Positions 1 through 8,268 are shown, counted from the stretch's first letter. The stretch: 64,000 bases of DNA from Subtercola endophyticus (GCF_021044565.1 NZ_CP087997.1:4092001-4156000), one strand, 5' to 3'. Notes: generated by a model not told the origin, from the letters alone. Made by a program: numbers and translations.

Positions 1-1276
1 TGAAGTTGCCCAGGGTGAAGCGGCTGTCGGGGGCTCGAACCACCAGGGGCCGCCCCTCTTCCAAGCCGGTGATGGGCTCGCCGGCCAGGTAGTTGTACGC
101 CAGAAGTCCGCCGGCATCTGCTTCGCCCTGCAGGGCTGCGCTGAAGAGTGCGTCGTAGACGGCGTCGGCGTCGAGGGGTGCGCCGGCGGCCGTGGCGAAT
201 CCACCGAACAGCCCCGCCCAGGCGGCCAGCTCGCTCGCCCCGTTGTTGCAGTGCACCATCGCCACCGGGTCTCCGGCCGGCGTGGTGACGAGGTCGAGCT
301 CGTGGTGCACCTCGGCGAGCGGATGCTCGAGCACGATCATCGCGAAGATGCTGGTTCCGGCGCTGACGTTGCCGGTGCGCGGCGCGACGGCATTGGTGGC
401 GACCATGCCGGTGCCGGCGTCGCCTTCGGGCGGGCAGAGCAGCGCGCCCGGCCGCAGTGCGCCGGGCCGCAGCGCGCCCGTCGGGTCGAGCAGCGCGGCT
501 CCCTCCAGCGTGAGTTCGCCGGCGGTCTGGCCGGCGACGAGTACCTCGGGCAGCAGGTCACGCAAGGGTGCGGACGCTCGCGGTGCGGCACCGGACGTCC
601 CGTCGCCGGCCGCCGCGTTGCCGGACGCAGCGTCGCCGGTCCTCCCGGCGAGCCCGTCGTAGCGCGCCAGCAGGTCGGCGTCGTAGTCGTGCGTGGCAGA
701 GTCGATGGGGAACATGCCCGAGGCATCGCCGATACCGATGACCTTGCGCCCCGTGAGCTTCCAGTGCACGTACCCGGCGAGCGTTGTCAGAAAGCGGATC
801 TGTGGAACGTGCGGCTCGGCGTCGATGACGGCCTGGTGCAGGTGAGCGATCGACCAGCGCAACGGGATGTTCACGCCGAACAGCTCCGACAGTGCGGCGG
901 CAGCGGGGCCGGTGTTCGTGTTGCGCCAGGTGCGGAACGGAACGAGCAGCTCACCACCCTCGTCGAAGGCGAGGTAGCCGTGCATCATCGCCGAGACTCC
1001 GATGGCGCCGAAGGTCTCGGGGCGCACGCCGTGGCGGCGTTCGGCGTCGGCGAGCAGGTCGGCGTAGGCGGCGCGGATGCCCGTCCAGACGTCGTCGAGC
1101 GAGTAGGTCCATAGCCGGTCGACGAACTGGTTCTCCCAGTCGTGGCTGCCGGTCGCGATCACGGTCGCGGGGTCGTCCCCGATCAGGCAGAGCTTGATGC
1201 GGGTCGATCCGAGTTCGATGCCGAGAAAGGCGCGGCCCGCGGCGATCGTTTCGCGCGCGGCGGGGGAGTCGGGCAA
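1..1276 (-). CDS. FGGY-family carbohydrate kinase, C-terminus beyond window
   Basis: Predicted cytoplasmic sugar kinase that phosphorylates a pentose or pentulose with ATP. The N-terminal phosphate-binding motif GIELGSTR lies at about residues 19-26, followed by the actin/hexokinase-fold stretch containing SHDWENQF and [12 protein letters not shown]. About 425 residues are visible; the rest runs off the left edge. The start is a TTG at 1276, six bases after an AAGAGG ribosome site; no ATG fits upstream. The gene sits downstream of a LacI regulator on the same strand with a palindromic operator between them, so it probably heads a sugar-utilisation operon. It resembles the FGGY group found in arabinose/xylulose loci, but the substrate is inference. 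Near 420-490 the gene contains a small in-frame duplication (repeated LRPGA units). Confidence 0.85.
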   Translation of the reverse strand, partial: MPDSPAARETIAAGRAFLGIELGSTRIKLCLIGDDPATVIATGSHDWENQFVDRLWTYSLDDVWTGIRAAYADLLADAERRHGVRPETFGAIGVSAMMHGYLAFDEGGELLVPFRTWRNTNTGPAAAALSELFGVNIPLRWSIAHLHQAVIDAEPHVPQIRFLTTLAGYVHWKLTGRKVIGIGDASGMFPIDSATHDYDADLLARYDGLAGRTGDAASGNAAAGDGTSGAAPRASAPLRDLLPEVLVAGQTAGELTLEGAALLDPTGALRPGALRPGALLCPPEGDAGTGMVATNAVAPRTGNVSAGTSIFAMIVLEHPLAEVHHELDLVTTPAGDPVAMVHCNNGASELAAWAGLFGGFATAAGAPLDADAVYDALFSAALQGEADAGGLLAYNYLAGEPITGLEEGRPLVVRAPDSRFTLGNF

Positions 1277-1332
1277 GAGAAACCTCTTCGTCTCAAGGCG
1301 GTGGGGTCGAGCATCCGGTTCGGGAAGTCGTC

Positions 1333-1348
1333 ATGTGAACGTTAACAT
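1333..1348. promoter_or_regulatory. LacI-type operator upstream of the sugar kinase
   Basis: The sequence ATGTGAACGTTAACAT is a 16-bp near-perfect palindrome (one mismatched pair) centred on CG, the usual form of LacI-family operators. It lies between the LacI gene and the kinase start, about 57 bases upstream of the TTG, where a repressor would block the kinase promoter. Confidence 0.6.
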
Positions 1349-1386
1349 AATGCCGCCCGATGACAAAGCCTTCGGCCGTGATTGAT

Positions 1387-2409
1387 TCAGACTTCGTCGT
1401 GCGACCGGGCTGTGCTCGCGCGAACGACGAGTTCGGGCTGCATCGAGAGTTGGTATTGCGGCGTTCCGGCGAGCTTGCGCAGCAGGAGCTCGACCGAGCG
1501 TCGGCCGAGTTCGTCGAAATCCTGCCGCATCGTAGTCAAGGGCGGGTGGAAGTATGCCGCTTCGGGCATGTCGTCGAAGCCGATCACGCTGAGGTCTGTG
1601 GGCACGGCGATTCCCCGTTCATCCGCAGCTCGCAGCAAACCGAGCGCCATCTGGTCGTTGGCGCAGAAAACGGCGGTGTACCGGTTCAGCGCGAGCAGCT
1701 CGTTCGCTCGTTCGTACCCCGACGTGGCCGACCAGTCGCCTTCGAACGCTGCGTCGGCGGCAAGGCCGGCCTGCGTCATCTCGGCGGCGAAACCCGCCTC
1801 GCGTGCTTGAGCCGAGAACCAATCGCTCGGCCCCGAAAGGTGGGCGATGGCACGGTGACCGAGGTCGAGGAGGTGACGGGTGGCGGCGCGGGCGCCCGCG
1901 ATCTGGTCGACCGAGAGTTCGCTGTCGCGGCTGTCGGCCGTCGACTGCAGGGTCACGAACGGCACCGAGACCTTGAGCGCCGTGAATGCCTCGAGCACGT
2001 TCAGTTCGGGCGCGATCACGACGAGCCCCTCGACGGCGTGGTCGAGCAGGCTGTCGAGTCCGCGCTCGACCTCCTGCTGTTCGGCGGAGTCGACATTGAC
2101 CGTGATCACGAAGTACCCCGCCCGGCGCGCGGCGACCTCGATGGCACGGATCGACGCCGACGGCCCGTACTGCGAACTCGACGCCGACAGCACTCCCAGC
2201 AGGAGCGAACGGTTCGACTTGAGCGCACGCGCAAGCCGATTGGGGCGGTAGCCGAGTTCGTCGATGGCCTGCTGCACGCGCTCGCGAGTCGACTCCCGGA
2301 TGCTCGGGTGATTGTTGAGCACCCGCGACACCGTCTGGTGCGAAACACCCGCCAGCTTCGCCACGTCGTACAGGCCCGGGGGGCGGCGGGCGGGCTGGTC
2401 GGGCGGCAT
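1387..2409 (-). CDS. LacI-family transcriptional regulator
   Basis: DNA-binding sugar-responsive repressor of 340 residues, the normal family length. The N-terminal helix-turn-helix and hinge are plain (LYDVAKLAGVSHQTVSRVLN at about 13-32, then a YRPNRLARAL hinge helix), followed by a periplasmic-binding-like effector domain ending in VIGFDDMPEA and a dimerisation region. It is transcribed in the same direction as the downstream kinase and probably controls it through the palindrome at 1333-1348. Effector unknown; a pentose is the likely guess from context. Confidence 0.92.
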   Translation of the reverse strand: MPPDQPARRPPGLYDVAKLAGVSHQTVSRVLNNHPSIRESTRERVQQAIDELGYRPNRLARALKSNRSLLLGVLSASSSQYGPSASIRAIEVAARRAGYFVITVNVDSAEQQEVERGLDSLLDHAVEGLVVIAPELNVLEAFTALKVSVPFVTLQSTADSRDSELSVDQIAGARAATRHLLDLGHRAIAHLSGPSDWFSAQAREAGFAAEMTQAGLAADAAFEGDWSATSGYERANELLALNRYTAVFCANDQMALGLLRAADERGIAVPTDLSVIGFDDMPEAAYFHPPLTTMRQDFDELGRRSVELLLRKLAGTPQYQLSMQPELVVRASTARSHDEV

Positions 2410-2440
2410 GGCTCAACTCTAGGCGGGCGATACTGTCTGT

Positions 2441-2839
2441 ATGCAGTTCACCGGGGTGCACCACATCGCCATCATCGCCAGCGACTACGAGCTCTCGAAG
2501 CGGTTTTACGTCGACGTGCTCGGGTTCACCCTCGAGGCCGAGTACTTTCGCGCCGAGCGTGACTCGTGGATGGGAAAGCTCGCGCTGAACGGGCAGTACG
2601 TCGTCGAGTTGTTCAGCTTTCCGGGGGCGCCTCAGCGGGCATCCGGACCCGAGGCGCTCGGGCTTCGGCACCTCGCCTTCGCGGCGGTCGACGTGGCGGG
2701 GGTGCGGCAGGAACTGATGGCGCAGCAGGTCTCGTGCGAGGAGCTGCGCACCGACCCACACACGGGCCTTGCGATGTTCTTCTTTCGCGACCCCGATGGG
2801 CTGCCGCTCGAGGTCTACGAGGTGGGGGCGCCCTACTGA
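2441..2839 (+). CDS. VOC-family protein (YaeR/GloA2-like)
   Basis: Small 132-residue metalloprotein of the vicinal oxygen chelate (glyoxalase I/dioxygenase) fold. The two beta-alpha-beta-beta-beta halves are visible, with likely metal ligands in VHHIAI, LRHLAF and LEVYE. The whole sequence resembles E. coli YaeR (shared ALNGQYV-ELFSFP and DPDGLPLE stretches), whose reaction is not firmly established. It is divergent from the LacI gene with only 31 bases between starts, so the two promoters must overlap. Confidence 0.85.
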   Translation: MQFTGVHHIAIIASDYELSKRFYVDVLGFTLEAEYFRAERDSWMGKLALNGQYVVELFSFPGAPQRASGPEALGLRHLAFAAVDVAGVRQELMAQQVSCEELRTDPHTGLAMFFFRDPDGLPLEVYEVGAPY

Positions 2840-2922
2840 TGCTTCGCGGGGCCGTCGCCCCGGCCGCGCGGTCGTCGCGCCCCGCCGTACCGCCGCGTAC
2901 CGCGCCGCTGCCCCCGCCACGT

Positions 2923-2991
2923 CAAAACAGCGGAGATTTGCGGGTGGTAGCTCGCATATGGAGACACCCCCTCGAAAACTCCGCTCTTTTG
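2923..2991. repeat. large intergenic hairpin A
   Basis: An imperfect inverted repeat with arms of about 18 bp: CAAAACAGCGGAGATTT on the left pairs with AACTCCGCTCTTTTG on the right. It lies between convergent genes, so it could be a bidirectional terminator. Its left arm shares AACAGCGGAGATTT with hairpin E at 28060, which marks it as a dispersed repeat and not merely a local terminator. Confidence 0.6.
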
Positions 2992-3008
2992 TGGGCCGTC
3001 GGCCGGTG

Positions 3009-3593
3009 TCAGCCGCGCAGCGCCACCGCCTCGCTGACCCAGCGGCGGTAGAGGTCGAAGGGGTCGCCGACTCCGGCGGCGACCAAGTGGATGTGCTGTA
3101 GCAGCTCGTCGTGCACAGCGAACCACTCGCTTCCGGCGACTCGATGGGCGCCGAACTGCGCGTGACGGCGCCGTTCGAGGTGCCGGTCGCCGCGCTCGAA
3201 GGCGAGTAATTCGTCGAAGTGCAGCTGGGCGAGCCGCCCGCGCGGGTTGGCCGACGTGCCGATCTTGATGCGCTCCCCGGCGCGAACGTAGTACACGACA
3301 TCGACCCGGATGGCCGCAGAACCCGGGTCGGGAACGTCTCCGTATTTCCACTCGCACACTGCGCAGAGCCAGCCCGACGGGTAGCGCACCCCGAGCCGGG
3401 AGCTGCAGGCCAGGCAGGGGGAGGGCAGGGCATCCGTCACGCCGACGTCGGCCGCGACTTCGTCGTACGCCGCGAGCAGGTGCCGGGTGCACAGGTTGAG
3501 ACTCGACCCCGGCGCCGCCGGTTCGCCGCACGCGGGCTCGCCCTCGAGCCGGGCGCCGCAGGGTGAGGATGCTCGGGGCTCGTGCTCGACCAT
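3009..3593 (-). CDS. GIY-YIG/T5orf172-like domain protein
   Basis: Unnamed protein of 194 residues. The N-terminal half has a cysteine-rich zinc-binding look (CLACSS then CAVCEW). The C-terminal half starts VYYVRAGERIKIGTSANPRG and continues to GSEWFAV, the pattern of the T5orf172/Mug113 branch of GIY-YIG nucleases, which are often encoded by mobile or defence loci. The ATG at 3593 was preferred over one 48 bases upstream because GAGGAG precedes it at good spacing and the longer form has no ribosome site. Whether it cuts DNA is unknown. Confidence 0.7.
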   Translation of the reverse strand: MVEHEPRASSPCGARLEGEPACGEPAAPGSSLNLCTRHLLAAYDEVAADVGVTDALPSPCLACSSRLGVRYPSGWLCAVCEWKYGDVPDPGSAAIRVDVVYYVRAGERIKIGTSANPRGRLAQLHFDELLAFERGDRHLERRRHAQFGAHRVAGSEWFAVHDELLQHIHLVAAGVGDPFDLYRRWVSEAVALRG

Positions 3594-3647
3594 GCCGACT
3601 CCTCTCGCCGTGTTTCGAACACTACTTCCACCCGCCGACATCTATCG

Positions 3648-3699
3648 ACTTTGCGAAAAGGCCCCCAAGATCACCCGGTTCGAGCACTTTTCGCAAAGT
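3648..3699. repeat. large intergenic hairpin B
   Basis: Perfect 13-bp inverted repeat, ACTTTGCGAAAAG (3648-3660) and CTTTTCGCAAAGT (3687-3699), with a 26-bp loop. It lies between two divergent genes, so it is unlikely to be a terminator. It could be an operator or a copy of the dispersed palindromes seen elsewhere in the window. Confidence 0.65.
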
Positions 3700-3811
3700 G
3701 GATTGAGCTACGTAGGGGCACGGGTGGCGTGTCGGGGGGTGGAGGTACTCTCGCCGCGCGGGGAGGGTAGCGGGCGAGGGCGAGGGTGGCGGACGGCGGT
3801 GGCAGGCGAGG

Positions 3812-4639
3812 GTGACAGACAACGTAGCGGCGTGGTGGGCCAGGCGGCAGTTCTCGAAGGGTGCCGTGGTGCCCTACGACGTGGGCGAGTATCGCGAGCA
3901 GTGGCAACAGTTTCCCGCGCTCATCCGGCAGTACCATCCTGACCTCAACGACTTCATCACGCTCACGCAGATTCCTCCGGCCGCCGATGTCTACCTCACC
4001 TGGCTATGCGACGTGGGGCACGTCTTCGTGGCGACTCCCGACGAGCAGCGCAACCGCCCCGGTCGCACCCGGCGGCGGTCGTCGTGGTGCCCCGAGTGCA
4101 GCGCAGGCGCCACCCGCCAGCGGGTTCGGGATGCCCGAGCTCAGGCCGATCCGCCGACGGCGCTTGCGCTGCCGGGGGCCGGGGAGGCGTTCCACAGTGC
4201 GGCGGCGCCACGGCCCGCATCCGCAGCCGAGGCGCGATTGCGCCAGTTGCTGGCTGAGCGCCTCGAGTTCGACGCCTCCGTGAACGCGGTTCGGGTCGCG
4301 CGGCCGTTCTTCGGTCGGCTCGAGGTGTGGCCGGACATCCTGCTGCCCGACCTGCGCGTCGCCATCGAGTACGACACCGTCGGCCGATTCGGGCTGGAAC
4401 ACGTCGGCAGACGCGAGGTTGCCGACCGCCGTAAAGACCGCTTGTTGCGCGCAGCCGGCTGGGAGGTGGTGCGCATTCGGGCGGGCAAACTGCTGCCGCT
4501 CGGGCCCTACGATCTGGCGGCGTCGGCGGTGGCACCGAAACTGGTCGACCGCTTGATCGACACACTGCGCGCGATTCGCGGCGACCTCATTGTGAACGCG
4601 TACCTGGATGCACGGCGTTCCGCTAGCGGCGCGGAATGA
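3812..4639 (+). CDS. zinc-ribbon plus DUF559/Vsr-like endonuclease-fold protein
   Basis: Predicted 275-residue DNA-acting protein. The first third holds a treble-clef/zinc-ribbon motif (CDVGHVF followed about 25 residues later by CPEC). The C-terminal half has the Vsr/DUF559 restriction-endonuclease-like core: EARLRQLL, RLEVWPDILLPDLRVAIEYD, then a basic helix and EVVRIRAG. The D...E-Y-D arrangement fits the catalytic site of that fold. Starts at a GTG. It faces away from the GIY-YIG gene across hairpin B, and its stop abuts the stop of a small minus-strand gene. Confidence 0.7.
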   Translation: MTDNVAAWWARRQFSKGAVVPYDVGEYREQWQQFPALIRQYHPDLNDFITLTQIPPAADVYLTWLCDVGHVFVATPDEQRNRPGRTRRRSSWCPECSAGATRQRVRDARAQADPPTALALPGAGEAFHSAAAPRPASAAEARLRQLLAERLEFDASVNAVRVARPFFGRLEVWPDILLPDLRVAIEYDTVGRFGLEHVGRREVADRRKDRLLRAAGWEVVRIRAGKLLPLGPYDLAASAVAPKLVDRLIDTLRAIRGDLIVNAYLDARRSASGAE

Positions 4640-4765
4640 TCAGTGGCTGATCGTCAGGGCGATCGTCGCCAGCGTAGCGGTGACGGCCGCCAGCGCGGCG
4701 AGGCCGGTGAGCATCGCGATCTGGGCGGCAGTGGACTTCGATTCGGGTTCTTCGTACGACGACAC
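4640..4765 (-). CDS. small single-pass membrane protein
   Basis: A 41-residue protein beginning MSSYEEPESKS and followed by one long hydrophobic segment rich in Ala, Leu and Thr that should span the membrane, ending TISH. The GTG start at 4765 follows AGAAGAA at a suitable distance. Its stop touches the stop of the convergent upstream-strand gene. Small proteins of this form are common in actinobacteria; function unknown. Confidence 0.5.
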   Translation of the reverse strand: MSSYEEPESKSTAAQIAMLTGLAALAAVTATLATIALTISH

Positions 4766-4943
4766 GGTTCTTCTTTTCTGGGCGGCCGCTTTCGAGCGCA
4801 ACGGCGAGCTTCGGGTGAGTGTGTGGCGGGCCGGGGAAGGGTGGCCTCCGACACGACGTGCGTAAGCCTGCCAGCACACTGCACGCACCCGAAACTCCCA
4901 AAACGGGGGCGACTTTGGCGTGAAAAACGGCCATTGTGGGGCT

Positions 4944-5007
4944 GCTGAGCCCGTTGCGCCTTGTTGAGCCCGGTATAAGGGGCTCAACAGGTGGCAACAG
5001 GCTCAAC
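4944..5007. repeat. large intergenic hairpin C
   Basis: Long imperfect inverted repeat with arms of about 28 bp around a short GTATAAG loop. Inner perfect arms are GTTGAGCCC (4963-4971) and GGGCTCAAC (4980-4988); the outer arms carry GAGCC and GTTGC blocks in mirrored order. It lies in the 317-base gap 4766-5082, in which I see no gene. Confidence 0.6.
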
Positions 5008-5040
5008 GCGGGGTAATGGGCTCACCCGCGAAGCGTGTCC

Positions 5041-5097
5041 GCTGAGCTCAGCGCCGCCGCGCCCCCGCCGCCACCGCTGAGCTCAGCGCCGCCGCGC
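5041..5097. repeat. 35-bp-period direct repeat containing a palindrome
   Basis: GCTGAGCTCAGCGCCGCC occurs twice, at 5041 and 5076, and each copy contains the palindrome CGCTGAGCTCAGCG. The second copy overlaps the 3' end of the aldo/keto reductase gene. Confidence 0.6.
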
Positions 5098-6108
5098 GCC
5101 TACGGCCAGCTCCGCCGTACTGTAGCTGTTGTCGGCCGGGTTGATGGTGGTGCCGGGAACCACGAGCTCGTCGATGCGGTCGAGCACCTCGTCACTCAGC
5201 ACCACGTCGGCTGCCGGCAGCTGCGACTGAAGCTGATCCAGCGTGCGCGGCCCGATGATGGCCGAGGTCACGCCCGGATGACGGATCACAAAGGCGATCG
5301 CCAGCTCGATGAGCGAGATGCCTGCTTCTTCGGCGACGTGGGCCAGGGCATCCGCTATTTCCAGCTTCTGCTGGTTCGCCGGCAGCGACATGTCGAAGCG
5401 GCCGGGCAGCGCGCGGCGTGCGCGCGACGCGGGAGTGGGCGTCTCGGCGTCTTTGCGCCAGCGCCCCGAAAGCCAGCCGCCGCCGAGCGGGCTATAGGTT
5501 AGCGTTCCCATGCCGTAGCGCTGGGCCGTGGGTAGCACGTCGCCTTCGACTCCGCGCACCATGATCGAGTACGGTGGCTGCTCCGTGACGAACCGCTCGA
5601 GGTTGCGATCGCGCGACACCACCTGCGCCTCGACGATCTGGCTGCCGAGGTACGACGACGAGCCGATGTAACGCACCTTGCCCTGGCGAACCAGGTCGCT
5701 GAGCGCTCCGAGGGTTTCTGCGACATCCATTTCAGCGCTCGGGCGGTGCACCTGATAGAGGTCGATGTAGTCGGTGCCGAGGCGGCGCAGCGAGTTCTCG
5801 ACCTCGCGCATGATCCACTTGCGCGACCCGCCGCCCTGGTTCGGAGCCGTGCCCATAGGCATGAAGAACTTGGTCGCGAGCACCACGTCGTCGCGGCGCC
5901 CAGCGAGCGCCTTGCCGACGATCTCTTCGGATCCGCCGGCCGAATACACATCGGCGGTGTCGACGAAGTTGATGCCGGCGTCGAGGGCGTGGTGGATGAT
6001 CGAGACCGAATCCTCGACGTCACTATTCCCCCAGTCGCCGAACATCATGGTGCCCAGGCACAGCGGACTGACCGTGAGGCCGGTGCGGCCCAGCAGGCGG
6101 TACTCCAT
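5083..6108 (-). CDS. aldo/keto reductase
   Basis: NADPH-dependent (beta/alpha)8-barrel oxidoreductase of 341 residues that reduces carbonyl groups. The catalytic tetrad of the family is visible: Asp in FVDTADVY, Tyr in VYSAGGSE, Lys in LATKF and His in LYQVHRPS. The cofactor loop near the C-terminus reads SAIIGPRTLDQL. It resembles the YajO/IolS-like group. Substrate unknown; it stands alone between hairpin C and a small conserved gene. Confidence 0.9.
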   Translation of the reverse strand: MEYRLLGRTGLTVSPLCLGTMMFGDWGNSDVEDSVSIIHHALDAGINFVDTADVYSAGGSEEIVGKALAGRRDDVVLATKFFMPMGTAPNQGGGSRKWIMREVENSLRRLGTDYIDLYQVHRPSAEMDVAETLGALSDLVRQGKVRYIGSSSYLGSQIVEAQVVSRDRNLERFVTEQPPYSIMVRGVEGDVLPTAQRYGMGTLTYSPLGGGWLSGRWRKDAETPTPASRARRALPGRFDMSLPANQQKLEIADALAHVAEEAGISLIELAIAFVIRHPGVTSAIIGPRTLDQLQSQLPAADVVLSDEVLDRIDELVVPGTTINPADNSYSTAELAVGARRR

Positions 6109-6257
6109 CGTCGTTCTCCTTCGTGTGAGGCGTCACGCGTGCGGAGTCACCCGCGCCGCGTCGTGCGCCACGTCGAGGCTACGCGCGCCTGCCCGGCGGT
6201 GGGAGGCACTGACGGGGCCCCTCGGACTGCGTGTGACGCACGTCGGGCGTCGCCCAG

Positions 6258-6419
6258 TCAGGCCTTGCCGGGGCGGTATTTCGCGTCGTCGCGCACGTCG
6301 ATGCGCTTGGTGCCGTCGGCGGTCTCGGTGACGTCGATGCGCGGTGCCGCGTCCGAGGCGTCGGCCTTCGGTGCGGTCGTGAGTTGGTCGTCGCGCTTGG
6401 CCCGCTCGCTGTCATTCAT
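6258..6419 (-). CDS. small hydrophilic protein
   Basis: A 53-residue charged protein starting MNDSERAKRDD and ending KYRPGKA, with an internal DVTETADGTKRIDV segment. The ATG at 6419 follows GGGTGGCG. Codon use matches the neighbours. No domain recognised; no membrane segment or signal peptide. Confidence 0.55.
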   Translation of the reverse strand: MNDSERAKRDDQLTTAPKADASDAAPRIDVTETADGTKRIDVRDDAKYRPGKA

Positions 6420-6501
6420 GTCGCCACCCTACGTCACTACCCGTCATTGTCTGCGTGGGCAACCCGGCGCACGCATTGGCAGGGCGGCGTAGGTTCGAGG
6501 C

Positions 6502-6675
6502 ATGAGCGAGAACGAGAGTGACACGAGCGCGGGCACGCCTGAAGTTGATCCGTTTCACGACTTCACGGTGCCGCAAGACGCGGACTTCGCCACGTCGAAG
6601 GATTCCGACGGCGACGACATCGAAAAGCCGGAGTCGGAGCCGGAGTCGGGCGCGGGGTCGGGGTCGGGCGAGTAG
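6502..6675 (+). CDS. small acidic protein
   Basis: A 57-residue, strongly acidic protein (MSENESDTSAG at the start, a SDGDDIEKPESEPESG stretch near the end, tail of Gly-Ser). Divergent from the small gene at 6258-6419. No family recognised; probably disordered. Confidence 0.5.
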   Translation: MSENESDTSAGTPEVDPFHDFTVPQDADFATSKDSDGDDIEKPESEPESGAGSGSGE

Positions 6676-6950
6676 CACGGCGCGGGCATCCACCGGCGGC
6701 GGGTGAGTAGCACGGCACGGGCATCCACTGGCGGCGGGTGCGACGAGCGCGGGCATCCACGGGCGGTGGGTGCGGGCATCCACTGGCTGCGGGCGTGACG
6801 GGCACGGGCATCCGCGGGCGGCGGGTGCGGCGCCGCGGGCATCCGTTCGTGCGGGTGCGACGGCCGCGGGCATCCAGCGGCGACGGGCACGGCCCCGGGC
6901 GTCCGTTCGTCGCGCGTAGTCGCACCCCGGGCATCCACTTGGCGCGCCCC
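6676..6950. repeat. degenerate tandem array built on GGGCATCC
   Basis: This gene-less stretch of about 275 bases contains eight exact copies of GGGCATCC and one variant (GGGCGTCC), spaced roughly 20-40 bases apart and usually followed by a GGCGGCGGGTG-like block, all in the same orientation. The same octamer is common throughout the window, in coding and intergenic DNA, but nowhere so dense. Confidence 0.75.
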
Positions 6951-6974
6951 GCGGTGGCGCGAGATACTTTTTTG

Positions 6975-7433
6975 ATGCCGCACTACCTCGAAGACCTGCA
7001 CGCCGGTCAATCGTTCGTCACACCGGGCAAGACCGTCACTGAGACCGATGTGGTGATGTTCGGAGCCCTGACGAATGACAACAATCAGGTGCACACCGAC
7101 GTCGAATTCGCAGCTCACACCCGCTACGGCCAGCGCATCGTGCACGGCCTCTTCGTCACGTCGCTGTGCCTCGGCCTCATCGCGCGCACAGGCGTGTTCG
7201 AGGGCAGCGCCGTCGCCCTGCTCGGCGTCGACCAGTGGCGCTTCGAGAGGCCCGTCTTCATCGGCGACACAATCACGTGCACGGTCGATATTCTGTCGAC
7301 GCGTCTCGCCAGCAACGGTCGAAACGGGGTCGTCGAGCGGCTGGTTTCGGCGCGCAATCAAGACGGTGAGACCGTTCAGTCGGGCCGCATGGATCTGCTC
7401 GTGCTCACCCGCGAGGCCGCTATCGCGAGCTGA
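6975..7433 (+). CDS. MaoC-family hot-dog hydratase-like protein
   Basis: A 152-residue hot-dog-fold protein of the (R)-specific enoyl-CoA hydratase/MaoC group. The catalytic Asp-His motif is seen in ALTNDNNQVHTD, followed by the helix FAAHTRYGQRIVHGLF typical of the family. Members hydrate enoyl-CoA thioesters in fatty-acid or PHA metabolism; some are only acyl-thioester binders. The ATG at 6975 starts the conserved domain directly; the ribosome site is weak. Confidence 0.85.
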   Translation: MPHYLEDLHAGQSFVTPGKTVTETDVVMFGALTNDNNQVHTDVEFAAHTRYGQRIVHGLFVTSLCLGLIARTGVFEGSAVALLGVDQWRFERPVFIGDTITCTVDILSTRLASNGRNGVVERLVSARNQDGETVQSGRMDLLVLTREAAIAS

Positions 7434-7460
7434 GCCGCCCCGCCCCGCGCCGGGAGTTAC

Positions 7461-7515
7461 GTCGGAGCAGAGCCGTCATGTCCCCGTATTGTCGGCATGT
7501 TCGCTCTGCTCCGAC
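7461..7515. repeat. large intergenic hairpin D
   Basis: Perfect 13-bp arms GTCGGAGCAGAGC (7461-7473) and GCTCTGCTCCGAC (7503-7515) enclose a loop that can pair further (GTCATG...GGCATG). It follows the MaoC gene by 27 bases and may terminate it, though there is no T-tract. Confidence 0.6.
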
Positions 7516-7562
7516 CTAAGCGACACGGCCGGGGGAGCGGATGCCCGTCAGCGCGGGCGTCT

Positions 7563-7607
7563 ACGAACACGGTGACGAACACCGTGATGAGCACCGTGAT
7601 GAGCACC
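7563..7607. repeat. 12-bp tandem repeat, about four units
   Basis: Units of the form ACGAACACCGTG / ATGAGCACCGTG follow each other almost four times. The repeat sits in the gene-poor stretch 7434-7953. Confidence 0.7.
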
Positions 7608-7898
7608 CGAGCCCAGCTGTCTCAGATCTGTCTCGATGGTCATGACGCTCGCCGTGTTTCTCACCCCGTTCGCGGTCGGGGGCGTGGCGCCGCGTTCTGC
7701 GCTGGAGTGCGCCGCGGTCATCCTCGCGCCCTTCGCGATCTGCCGCATCGACGCCGAAAACCGCACTGCCCTGACGCCATCTCGCGCACTGTCAAGCGGC
7801 CAGACGGGCGCAAACTCGGTACCGTTGTCGTGGCCCACGACGTGACCGTTCTGGTCGGCGCACTCGAGCGGTTGCGGATTCAGCAGACTGCGGGCTGA
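7597..7898 (+). pseudogene. possible remnant of a PAS-containing sensor histidine kinase
   Basis: No intact gene is found in 7434-7953. One plus-strand frame ending at 7898 reads VKRPDGRKLGTVVVAHDVT, which looks like the end of a PAS domain in actinobacterial sensor kinases, where a phosphoacceptor domain should follow. A different frame just upstream reads VMTLAVFLTPFAVGG, a membrane-segment-like piece. I read the two as frameshifted fragments of one decayed kinase. This is inference from short similarity; the stretch could also be non-coding. Confidence 0.3.
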
Positions 7899-7953
7899 GC
7901 GCCGCGGCGGCCCCAGGGCGTGCACGTGAACGTGCGCTAGCGCGGAACCCCGA

Positions 7954-8268
7954 TCATCCGGCAGCCTCTTCGGCGTCTTCACCGTGCTGCACGATGTCGC
8001 CGTCGGTGAACAGGATGCCCTGGGCGATCTCTCGCCACTTCGGAGTCTTGCGCAGCAGAAACTCGAGCTCCATGCTGAAGTGCTTGAACTCTTCGCCGAG
8101 CGAATCCTCCATGATGGCCTTCGCGTCTTCGTCGGGCTCGACCGACATGCGCTGCACGTACCAGCCGATGGCCTCCGCCTCTTCGCTGAGGCTCGCACAC
8201 ATGCGGGCGAACGTGCGCGTTTCGGCGCTCAGTTCTTCGGGCGGTTCGTGATACTGGTCGAATCCCAC
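7954..8268 (-). CDS. encapsulin-type ferritin-like protein (EncFtn family)
   Basis: A 104-residue all-helical iron-binding protein. It begins MGFDQYHEPPEELS, the usual EncFtn start, and keeps the signature EEAEAIGWYVQR (Glu30, Trp36, Tyr37) and EEFKHF (Glu60, His63) that form the decameric ferroxidase site in the family. The GTG start at 8268 follows AGAAAGG. The tail ends DIVQHGEDAEEAAG and lacks a recognisable encapsulin-docking peptide, and no encapsulin shell gene is adjacent. It may work as a free ferroxidase or dock differently. Confidence 0.75.
   Translation of the reverse strand: MGFDQYHEPPEELSAETRTFARMCASLSEEAEAIGWYVQRMSVEPDEDAKAIMEDSLGEEFKHFSMELEFLLRKTPKWREIAQGILFTDGDIVQHGEDAEEAAG

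Noticed and set aside
1619..3433. A long minus-strand frame crossing two genes and an intergenic hairpin
   Set aside because: It overlaps the LacI gene, the VOC gene and the GIY-YIG gene in other frames; those three have clear domains and it has none.
7636..7845. Free-standing 69-residue membrane protein
   Set aside because: No ribosome site, a non-hydrophobic second half and overlap with the presumed kinase remnant in another frame.
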